DNA from: Bacteroidetes/Chlorobi group bacterium ChocPot_Mid
GTDB lineage: Bacteria > Bacteroidota > Ignavibacteria > Kapaibacteriales > UBA2268
Length of the DNA: 7,152 bases
Direction: 5' to 3'
Assembly (NCBI GenBank): GCA_003731675.1
Contig: RCNQ01000020.1
Span: 1 to 7,152 of the forward strand
Shown here: one piece after another, positions 1 through 6,505 of the stretch
Layout of the letters: every line of letters starts with the position of its first letter
Position numbering within the stretch: the first letter of the stretch is position 1
Made by a program: the position numbers and the translations under genes
The notes under the pieces: generated by a model
What the model saw: the letters and a program-made list of their open reading frames with translations, nothing else
Told to the model about the DNA's origin: nothing
Database searches by the model: none

Positions 1-498
<498 letters not shown>

Positions 499-502
<4 letters not shown>

Positions 503-1533
503 TTCTTCTCAAATAATTTCAATGAAGTTAAAAATTTATTTTTTCTTTCCGATAAAAATAATTCAATAAGCAACATTATCAAAGCCAATCCAAAAAAGTA
601 TTGAAAACGGCTTTCATAATCAGTAAACAACCTCGAAGAAAATTCTTTCTTTTCCATTCCCGATATTTTGTTCAACAAAGAGCTCAAATCAGGGTCAACT
701 CCTGAGGCAAGAGTGAATTTACCTCCTCCAGCTACTGCTATCTGCTCAAGCATATTCGGGTCTAATTTAGTGAATATCACACTACCTTGGGCATCTCTTG
801 CAAAGTCAACTCTCTGCTCGTTCCTGTAAACTGGAATCGGACCTCCTTCAATTGTCCCCATACCAATTGTATGAACTACTATATTATTGCTTTCCGCCAT
901 TGATGCCGCACCAATCGCATCATCTTCGTGGTTTTCTCCATCTGTAATTATTATTATTGCTTTCTTTAATTTATTATCCTTCAACAAGGATTTAACGGAA
1001 AGCTCTATAGCCGAACCAATTGCTGTTCCCTGTCTTGGCACCATTGAAGTACTAACGGCACTTAAAAATAATTTAGCGGCAGAAAAATCTGTTGTTAAAG
1101 GTAATTGCAAATATGCATCACCAGCAAAAACTATCAAACCGATTTTATCATTTTGTAAATTATCAATTAACTTTGAAACTGCTTGTTTGGCTCTTTCCAA
1201 TCGTGAAGGTTTTATGTCATCAGCGTCCATACTTCTTGATACATCTATGGCTATCATTACCTCTACACCCTCTCTGGTTGCCTTTTCGATTTTTGTACCT
1301 ACCTGAAGATTAGCTACTCCCAAAATTATAACACCAAACGAACTTATCAATAAGGCAAATTTTATTATCGGTTTTATCTCTGAAGTATCATCATATAACA
1401 CATTTATTAGACCTATATCCCCGAATTTGGATAATGACTTAAACCTTAAATTCCTGAAAATTATATATGCTATCACCAATAAAGGTATAGCAAATAATAA
1501 ATATAAAAACTCAATATTTTCAAATCTTACCAT
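499..1533 (-). CDS. batB: BatB, von Willebrand factor A domain membrane protein
   Basis: This 344-residue inner-membrane protein has its VWA domain predicted to face the periplasm. Two N-terminal hydrophobic segments (about 9-26 and 56-76) are followed by the VWA domain (about 88-295) and a C-terminal transmembrane helix (about 310-327). The metal-ion-dependent adhesion site is intact: D97-x-S99-x-S101, T170 in RQGTAIG and D198 in ITDGENHEDD. The stretches SRLERAKQAV and VFAGDAYLQLPLTTD are hallmarks of the Bat family. The FENIEFLYLL start and the KFGD motif (36-39) favour BatB over BatA. In Bacteroidota, Bat proteins are associated with aerotolerance; a chaperone or envelope-complex role is proposed but unproven. 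The gene starts at ATG with no visible Shine-Dalgarno sequence and overlaps batC by four bases. It is the first gene of its cluster here: the next gene upstream is divergent, so no batA precedes it. Confidence 0.95.
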
Positions 1534-1563
1534 AGATTAACATCTATAATTAATTTTGTTTAT

Positions 1564-1577
1564 ATTTTATATAAAAT
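1564..1577. repeat. 14-bp perfect palindrome between divergent batB and mgtC genes
   Basis: ATTTTATATAAAAT is a perfect palindrome in the 153-bp gap between the divergent starts of batB (1533) and the MgtC-family gene. It lies 30 bp upstream of the batB start codon. It could be an operator for a dimeric regulator. It contains only A and T in a very AT-rich gap, so chance is a real explanation. Confidence 0.3.
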
Positions 1578-1662
1578 TGAAATTTAAAGACGATAAAATT
1601 TATTCTTAAGTTTAATTTTCGGATAATTTAAACAAAATAATAAAATTTTAATTTTGATTTCT

Positions 1663-1670
1663 TATTTTTG
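1663..1670 (+). promoter_or_regulatory. Candidate Bacteroidota-type -7 element for the mgtC-family gene
   Basis: TATTTTTG matches the Bacteroidota -7 consensus TAnnTTTG. It ends 16 bp before the ATG at 1687 and 31 bp before the ATG at 1702. No TTG-type -33 element is visible at the expected spacing. If it is used, transcription begins near 1677, which rules out the upstream TTG codon at 1654 as the start. Confidence 0.4.
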
Positions 1671-1686
1671 TAAATATTTAAAAACT

Positions 1687-2328
1687 ATGACTGATAACTA
1701 TATGAGTGAAGATATCTTAAAATTATTATTATCCCTTATACTTGGAGGCATTATAGGTCTTGAAAGACAATACAGGGAAAAAGCAGCCGGTTTTCGAACT
1801 ATCATTATAATATGTCTTGGAACAACAGTATTCAGTATTTTGTCTTCCAAATTCGGTTGGGGAGACCATTCCCGAATCGCCGCAGGTATTGTTACTGGTA
1901 TTGGTTTTTTAGGTGCCGGAGTCATCATCCGAAACCGTGGTCAGGTTTCAGGATTAACAACTGCTGCCACTGTTTGGTATTCTGCTGCTCTTGGTATGGC
2001 TATCGGTGCCGGGGAGTACTCCCTTTCAGTTTCATCTGTTTTTCTTGTTTTGCTTATACTTAGCTTCTTTCCTTATATTGAAAAATTTATCAGTAGATTT
2101 AATGAAATTACAAATTATACAATAAAAATACCTTTTAACAAAAAACATATATCCGAACTCAAAACCCTTTTTGAAAATAATAATTTGACCATCATAGCGA
2201 CTATGAAATCCAGGAAAAATGATAAAATTACCATTACTTGGAAAGTAAAAGGCAAAGCAAAAAATCACCTGATTGTAAAAAATAAATTAATGCAGGATAA
2301 GAATTTGCTTAAATTTTCTTATTCTTGA
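1687..2328 (+). CDS. MgtC/SapB (YhiD) family membrane protein
   Basis: This 213-residue protein has an N-terminal MgtC domain (about 8-135) with roughly five hydrophobic segments and a soluble C-terminal region (about 137-213) in the position of the ACT-like domain of longer family members. The family signature is complete: GGIIGLERQ (20-28), GFRT (35-38), D60 with RIAAGIVTGIGFLGAGVI (63-80) and GLTTAATVW (89-97). MgtC proteins are tied to growth in low magnesium, intracellular survival and modulation of the F-type ATP synthase or other membrane partners. Which of these applies here cannot be read from the sequence. I chose the ATG at 1687. The ATG at 1702 (MSEDILKLLL) fits the family N-terminus equally well, and a TTG at 1654 is unlikely because a -7-like box overlaps the codons after it. 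The gene is alone, divergent from batB and convergent with yfhO, so it is probably monocistronic. Confidence 0.9.
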   Translation: MTDNYMSEDILKLLLSLILGGIIGLERQYREKAAGFRTIIIICLGTTVFSILSSKFGWGDHSRIAAGIVTGIGFLGAGVIIRNRGQVSGLTTAATVWYSAALGMAIGAGEYSLSVSSVFLVLLILSFFPYIEKFISRFNEITNYTIKIPFNKKHISELKTLFENNNLTIIATMKSRKNDKITITWKVKGKAKNHLIVKNKLMQDKNLLKFSYS

Positions 2329-2340
2329 CTTTATTTATTC

Positions 2341-4902
2341 TTATTCGATTTCCTGAGATTTCTTTCTGCGTAATTCCAGAAAAATTCCTAACAATAAAGC
2401 TAAAGCAACCAATATATTCGAAGCTAAACTCAACTGCTTACCCAATTCGAAACCCTTTGATAAATATTTTAGCTCAATATTGTGTATCCCTTTTGGCACG
2501 ATGATTGACCTGAATGCATAATTCGTTTTATATATTTCAGTCTCCTTACCGTCAATAAAAGCTTTCCATGACGGATAGTATATCTCACTTATAAATAACA
2601 AATTATTGCCAGTTGCTGTTGCCTTGATTTTTATACTTTCATTCCTGTAACCAACAATTTTTGCAGTACATTCATTCTGAACTGTGTCAATTGGTAAATC
2701 AATTGATTTCTCCAAGTAAGCAACCTGAATGGGATTAAAATCACCGTCCCGTAAATGATACAAAATTTTCAATGGCTTTTCTACCTTAACAGAATCAACA
2801 AAAAATGCTCTTGGCAACAAACCAGGATTATAATATACACTTTCTTTGGTCATCTGAGATTGAAAAACTGGTGTTGCTCCTTCCCAGAGTTTTCCTTGTG
2901 CAAGTATATATTTTACATTCATAAGGTTCCATAAAAACGGATTCAAAACCAATGACGTTGAACCCTGTGCCTGTGGCATATTTGCAACATCCATTATGTC
3001 CTGATATAATCTTAACTTTGCTGAATGATAACCGTTAACATTCTGTATTTTGAAATATGCCAGACTGTTTGGTGTTTCTCTCTGTGACATATCAGCTATA
3101 CGATAAATAGATTTGTCCTGCTCAAGAAATTGAATCACATCTGTTTTTGCAAAGGCTCCTGATTCAATTGGTTTGTCTGATACTTCCATAGGTCTGAAAC
3201 CAACTCTCCATAAGTCCACTACCAATATTATCAGCAATGCCAAATACATCAGGTTTTTACTTAGCTTTCCTTTGGTGAAATAAAAAATTATCATTACCGC
3301 CAAAAGCAACAAAACACCGTTCAGTAACCAGTCACTTATCATGTGGCTATAAATGAAATCAGCATAGTCAGGGATTTGTTTTAAATAATTCTGGAATGAT
3401 TGATTTTCCGAAGCATTGACTGCATCTATATAACTTGACTTAAACAATAGAGCAAACAAAAATCCAAGACCAAGAAAACTGACGGAAGCAATCAATAAAC
3501 CTTTCATCTGTTTTTTACTGATGCTGTCCTGATTTTTTCTCCAATTTAAAATACCTGTCAGACCATATCCAGCGAGTATTGGCACAGTAAATTGCATTAT
3601 TGCTAACGCCATACTTGGAGCCCTGAATTTGTTGAAACTCGGTACATAATAATAAAACAAATCGTAAAGTACTGGCAAATTCTTTCCAAAAGAAAGAAGT
3701 AATGAAAATAACGAAGTAACTAATAAAAACTGAACAAAAACGTTGCTCCTGTACATTATAAACCCAAGTACCGCCAAAGCAAAAACTAATATACCCATAT
3801 AAGCAGCTGCATCATCAAACGGCTTTTGTCCCCAGTAAGTAGGTAATTTTACAGATTCACCCCTTGTTGCCTGACCAGAATATTCAAGTTTCCCGAAACC
3901 AAAATAATTAGGAACAAAAAACAGCATCATTTCCTGCGGACTGTAAGACCACATAGTCGCATAATCATAGTCATGCCCACCTGTTGCATCTTGCTTGTCA
4001 TTGTTAGTCTTCACGATAGGTCCAGTCCCTCGAGTTGAATATGGTGTGTACTCCATTGTACTTAAATACCTGTCAGATGACATTATAAAAGCAATACCAC
4101 CGGCAAGTATCAGCAAACCTGCCGCTCTTAGTACCTTTAATGGTTTTCTCTTGCTAATTAATCTGCTTACAAATTCAAAAATTAAATAAAGTGCAAATGT
4201 TGTTATTCCGTAAAATATCATCTGAACATGACCTGCTTCCATCATAATATGTACTACTATTATTAGCAATACTGTGTTGATTATTGAAAACTTTTGTCGC
4301 AATTGTTCTAACAGCAATATAACAAATGGGAACATTGCAAATACAACAGGTTTGGTGTTGTGCCCTATCATTATCCACACTATTACACTTGTCGAAAAGA
4401 CAGCCGCTACAGATGTAAAAAATGCTACGAACCTCTCATGGTCTTTTGTTCTCATCAAAATATAAATACCGATTCCATAAATAATGTAGTACATAGCAAG
4501 GCGGGCAACATCACTGCCAAACAATAAACCAAAGAAACCAATTATATTAAAAAATATTGATTGAAGGAAAGCCCAGGCTCTTGCTCCAGTTGTCAACATT
4601 GCCGCAAAAGATGGCATACCACTAAAAATATAAGGTATCCACTGAGGAAAAACCCCATGGTTCTCAGCATCCTTCACATAGGTTTCGAAACTCTTAGATG
4701 CAAGATTGTCCGAAACATAAAAACCATTGCCAAATATTGCTGACGAAAAGAAAATGTAAACAAGCACAAATAATAGTGCTATATAAAACAAATCCTGATA
4801 TTTTTCAGGTATCAAATCTTTCTCTGTGACTTTTACTGATGCTCCTTTTGAATTAACTTTTTCCTTCAAAGGTATATTTTTTGCACTATGCTTCTTTGCC
4901 AT
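2341..4902 (-). CDS. YfhO-family polytopic membrane protein, putative GT-C glycosyltransferase
   Basis: This 853-residue integral membrane protein begins with a basic cytoplasmic leader of about 37 residues and then has about a dozen or more hydrophobic helices. The first extracytoplasmic loop carries the family pattern: SDN (64-66) and FPQWIPYIFSGMP (85-97), with D65 in the position expected for a GT-C catalytic acid. A long middle section of helices is followed by a large soluble region (about 580-820). This ends in the YfhO C-terminal motif YYPSWKAFIDGKE (775-787) and a last helix (about 825-845). In Bacillus, YfhO works with CsbB and GtcA in sugar decoration of lipoteichoic acid. The Bacteroidota members are uncharacterised, so donor and acceptor are unknown. 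The start is ATG at 4902; a TTG four codons upstream is less likely. No SD is evident beyond a weak GGA. The gene ends 12 bp from the convergent mgtC-family stop and is transcribed in the same direction as hydE, 139 bp upstream of it. Confidence 0.9.
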   Translation of the reverse strand: MAKKHSAKNIPLKEKVNSKGASVKVTEKDLIPEKYQDLFYIALLFVLVYIFFSSAIFGNGFYVSDNLASKSFETYVKDAENHGVFPQWIPYIFSGMPSFAAMLTTGARAWAFLQSIFFNIIGFFGLLFGSDVARLAMYYIIYGIGIYILMRTKDHERFVAFFTSVAAVFSTSVIVWIMIGHNTKPVVFAMFPFVILLLEQLRQKFSIINTVLLIIVVHIMMEAGHVQMIFYGITTFALYLIFEFVSRLISKRKPLKVLRAAGLLILAGGIAFIMSSDRYLSTMEYTPYSTRGTGPIVKTNNDKQDATGGHDYDYATMWSYSPQEMMLFFVPNYFGFGKLEYSGQATRGESVKLPTYWGQKPFDDAAAYMGILVFALAVLGFIMYRSNVFVQFLLVTSLFSLLLSFGKNLPVLYDLFYYYVPSFNKFRAPSMALAIMQFTVPILAGYGLTGILNWRKNQDSISKKQMKGLLIASVSFLGLGFLFALLFKSSYIDAVNASENQSFQNYLKQIPDYADFIYSHMISDWLLNGVLLLLAVMIIFYFTKGKLSKNLMYLALLIILVVDLWRVGFRPMEVSDKPIESGAFAKTDVIQFLEQDKSIYRIADMSQRETPNSLAYFKIQNVNGYHSAKLRLYQDIMDVANMPQAQGSTSLVLNPFLWNLMNVKYILAQGKLWEGATPVFQSQMTKESVYYNPGLLPRAFFVDSVKVEKPLKILYHLRDGDFNPIQVAYLEKSIDLPIDTVQNECTAKIVGYRNESIKIKATATGNNLLFISEIYYPSWKAFIDGKETEIYKTNYAFRSIIVPKGIHNIELKYLSKGFELGKQLSLASNILVALALLLGIFLELRRKKSQEIE

Positions 4903-4933
4903 CGTAAATTCCAATCTTATTAATAATAATTTC

Positions 4934-4941
4934 CAAATTTA
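4934..4941 (-). promoter_or_regulatory. Candidate Bacteroidota-type -7 element for yfhO
   Basis: On the minus strand this reads TAAATTTG, a match to TAnnTTTG, and it lies 31 bp before the yfhO ATG at 4902. This predicts a short leader of about 25 nt. No clear -33 TTG is seen. If real, it gives yfhO its own promoter in the 139-bp gap, so yfhO need not depend on transcription from hydE. Confidence 0.4.
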
Positions 4942-5019
4942 AAGATTTGAAATTACGAAAAAAATCAGAATTTTAAATAATATTTATACTACATGACATC
5001 TTGAGATTAAATGAATATT

Positions 5020-5037
5020 ATTTTATCAAAATAAAAT
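5020..5037 (-). terminator. Weak AT-only hairpin just after the hydE stop
   Basis: ATTTTAT and ATAAAAT form a 7-bp stem around a 4-nt loop, starting four bases after the hydE TAA stop. The position suits an mRNA 3' end. The stem has no G-C pairs and no U-run follows it on the minus strand, so it would be a poor intrinsic terminator. Chance pairing in AT-rich DNA is possible. Confidence 0.25.
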
Positions 5038-5041
5038 CGAG

Positions 5042-6154
5042 TTAATCTGCTTTAGAATTTTTACTTATGAAATGCATGGAATCACCCCATTCGTCAAATC
5101 CAACTTCTCTATCTATTGATTTTATTCTTTGAACAGAGCAATCATAACAATCTTCAGCCAAATCCTCTATACAAGGTTTACCCTCATAAAGTTGATATTC
5201 CTTCCTGTAAATTTCCGGTGTTATCAATGGCATTATTACATTTGCACCAAAGCTTAAACCGGCTTCTCTCCCAAATGGCTTTATTGCCTGAAGTGCCGTA
5301 GTCGATGCAATATTTACATCTTTCAGAAAAATCCGTGCTGTTGCAATCATTTTCAATGACAAAAGATAATTATGCTCCTTATAATTTTCATTTTTCATTA
5401 GACTTTCAGAATTAGCCATAGGAGTATCCTTGTGAATAATGTACGGTCCCATTCCTATCATATCAATATCAATGCTTTTAAAAAATAAAATATCATCAGC
5501 TAAATCCTCAATAGTCTGATTAGGTAGCCCTATCATTACCCCTGTCCCCGTTTGGAAACCAATATCCTTAAGCATTTTCAAACATTCCACCCGCCTCTGA
5601 AAGCTTTGCTCCGGTGGGTGTATTTCTCTGAATAGTTTCTCATTGCTTGTCTCTATCCTTAACAAATATCTATGTGCTCCTGCCTCAAATAATTTCTTGT
5701 AAGAATTATAATCCTGTTCCCCGATACAAAGTGTAATACCCAATCCCTCAGGTAACTTATCCGAAATAGTCATTTTCTTGATTTCAGAAACAACACTGCT
5801 GACAAAATCAACAAAATTCTTGTCATTCCTTTCTCCCGATTGCAAAACAATTGACCCAAAACCCTTTTCTGCACACCATAAAGCTGTATTTATTATCTCT
5901 TCTTTGCTTAACAAATAGCGGTTCAAACTCTTGTTGCTTTTGCGTATCCCACAGTAATAACAATCATTTACGCATATATTCGAAAACTCAATCAAGCCTC
6001 TTAACCACACCTTTATCCCGCAATACTCCTTTAATATTTCATAAGCTTTTGATTTTAATAATCCTAAGTCTTCACTACTCTCTGATGACAACAGAGTGAT
6101 TATGTCTTCTCTGTCAAGCTCACCTTTATTTAAAATATTTTTTAAATTTATCAA
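5042..6154 (-). CDS. hydE: [FeFe] hydrogenase H-cluster radical SAM maturase HydE
   Basis: This is a 370-residue cytoplasmic radical SAM enzyme of usual HydE length. With HydG and HydF it builds the diiron subcluster of the [FeFe]-hydrogenase H-cluster; HydE processes the HydG-made iron-cysteine-carbonyl-cyanide synthon. The SAM [4Fe-4S] motif is C61-x3-C65-x2-C68 (NICVNDCYYCGIRK). Family segments follow: RYLLSKEEI, IVLQSGE, HRYLLRIET, TGTGVMIGLPNQTIEDLADD, DMIGMGPYIIHKDTPMA and GANVIMPLITPEIYRKEYQLYEGK. The accessory cluster motif C328-x7-C336-x2-C339 is also intact, the same spacing as in the Thermotoga maritima enzyme. No ATG exists before the SAM motif, so translation must begin at a non-ATG codon. 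TTG at 6154 gives the expected N-terminus (NKGELDREDIITLL). The frame stays open for about 100 bp upstream, but that stretch is AT-rich and has no ATG or GTG start. No hydF, hydG or hydrogenase gene lies in the window. PylB-type relatives are a less likely alternative. Confidence 0.92.
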   Translation of the reverse strand: MINLKNILNKGELDREDIITLLSSESSEDLGLLKSKAYEILKEYCGIKVWLRGLIEFSNICVNDCYYCGIRKSNKSLNRYLLSKEEIINTALWCAEKGFGSIVLQSGERNDKNFVDFVSSVVSEIKKMTISDKLPEGLGITLCIGEQDYNSYKKLFEAGAHRYLLRIETSNEKLFREIHPPEQSFQRRVECLKMLKDIGFQTGTGVMIGLPNQTIEDLADDILFFKSIDIDMIGMGPYIIHKDTPMANSESLMKNENYKEHNYLLSLKMIATARIFLKDVNIASTTALQAIKPFGREAGLSFGANVIMPLITPEIYRKEYQLYEGKPCIEDLAEDCYDCSVQRIKSIDREVGFDEWGDSMHFISKNSKAD

Positions 6155-6258
6155 AAAAATCTTGTAAATAATTAAAAAAAAACGTATTATTGTAATTAGA
6201 AAAGGCGAATTAGAGAAAAATATAGCTTTTTTTATATTTAATTTTAATACGATTCGTT

Positions 6259-6288
6259 AAAATAAAGAGGGGGAATTAACTTTATTTT
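6259..6288. repeat. 9-bp inverted repeat flanking a G-run
   Basis: AAAATAAAG (6259-6267) and CTTTATTTT (6280-6288) are exact reverse complements around a 12-nt spacer that holds five consecutive G residues, the only such run in this gap. On the plus strand the right arm runs on into more T residues, giving a terminator-like look, although the stem has only one G-C pair. A second, overlapping stem (GTTAA 6256-6260 with TTAAC 6276-6280) would compete with it. It could be an operator, an RNA hairpin in the hydE leader, or chance. Confidence 0.4.
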
Positions 6289-6359
6289 TTCTAATAAATA
6301 TATAAAATATCAGAATTAATATTTTTTAACTAAGTAATAATTTATTATTTTAGTAAAAT

Positions 6360-6367
6360 TATATTTG
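6360..6367 (+). promoter_or_regulatory. Possible -7 element upstream of the secreted repeat protein
   Basis: TATATTTG matches TAnnTTTG, but it lies 138 bp upstream of the GTG start, has no recognisable -33 partner and sits in DNA where such matches occur by chance. If used, the mRNA would have a leader of roughly 130 nt. Confidence 0.2.
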
Positions 6368-6393
6368 CTGATGTTTAATTTTTTGTTAGCAAA
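6364..6393. repeat. Imperfect hairpin in the leader region of the secreted repeat protein
   Basis: TTTGCT (6364-6369) pairs with AGCAAA (6388-6393). Three further pairs inward, two of them G-U, give a 9-bp stem with a 12-nt loop. It partly overlaps the TAnnTTTG-like box. No U-run follows on either strand, so it is not an intrinsic terminator. Confidence 0.3.
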
Positions 6394-6493
6394 AACAAAT
6401 AAATGAAAAAAATAAATTGTATAGTAAAAAAGTTTACAACAATAATGTATCACAATGAAAACAAAAATAAAAAATTATTATACACACTTTGAA

Positions 6494-6498
6494 AGGAG
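6494..6498 (+). promoter_or_regulatory. Strong Shine-Dalgarno sequence fixing a GTG start
   Basis: AGGAG, within GAAAGGAG, sits seven bases before the GTG at 6506. It is the only strong Shine-Dalgarno match next to a start codon in this window and decides the GTG over the in-frame ATG at 6455, which has none. Confidence 0.8.
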
Positions 6499-6505
6499 CA
6501 TAGCA

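Larger units (their letters stand above)
6155..6505. other. 351-bp AT-rich divergent intergenic region
   Basis: This gap separates the divergent starts of hydE and the secreted repeat protein gene. It is extremely AT-rich, with one G-run near 6269-6273. I see no RNA gene or known riboswitch and no convincing small gene. It contains two hairpin-capable inverted repeats (6259-6288 and 6364-6393), one TAnnTTTG-like box (6360-6367) and a strong ribosome binding site at its right end. An in-frame ATG at 6455 could extend the right-hand gene by 17 residues. Confidence 0.7.

Noticed and set aside
887..1313. Two plus-strand open frames opposite batB
   Set aside because: They lie antisense to a well-conserved VWA coding region, have low-complexity translations without recognisable domains, and lack ribosome binding sites.
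1579..1586. Minus-strand TAAATTTC as a batB -7 element
   Set aside because: It differs from TAnnTTTG at the final G and has no -33 partner. In such AT-rich DNA this is too weak to annotate.
1654..1686. TTG start extending the MgtC-family protein by 11 residues
   Set aside because: The extension (Met-Ile-Ser-Tyr-Phe-Cys...) is not family-like and contains the TATTTTTG box, so it is more likely promoter DNA.
2296..2340. Shared terminator between the convergent mgtC-family and yfhO genes
   Set aside because: Only a loose AAGAAT/ATTCTT pairing with a long loop is visible, and the gap is 12 bp. No real terminator hairpin is supported.
6160..6250. N-terminal extension of hydE through the open frame upstream
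   Set aside because: The frame has no stop but also no ATG or GTG start, and its translation is rich in Ile, Phe, Leu and Lys as random AT-rich DNA would be. The HydE N-terminus is already complete from 6154.
6183..6252. CGTATTA/TAATACG inverted repeat upstream of hydE
   Set aside because: The 7-bp arms are about 60 bp apart and extend no further. Such pairs are expected by chance in AT-rich sequence.
6455..6505. ATG at 6455 as the start of the secreted repeat protein
   Set aside because: It has no Shine-Dalgarno sequence and would place 17 polar and charged residues before a normal signal peptide. The GTG at 6506 has a strong, well-spaced site.
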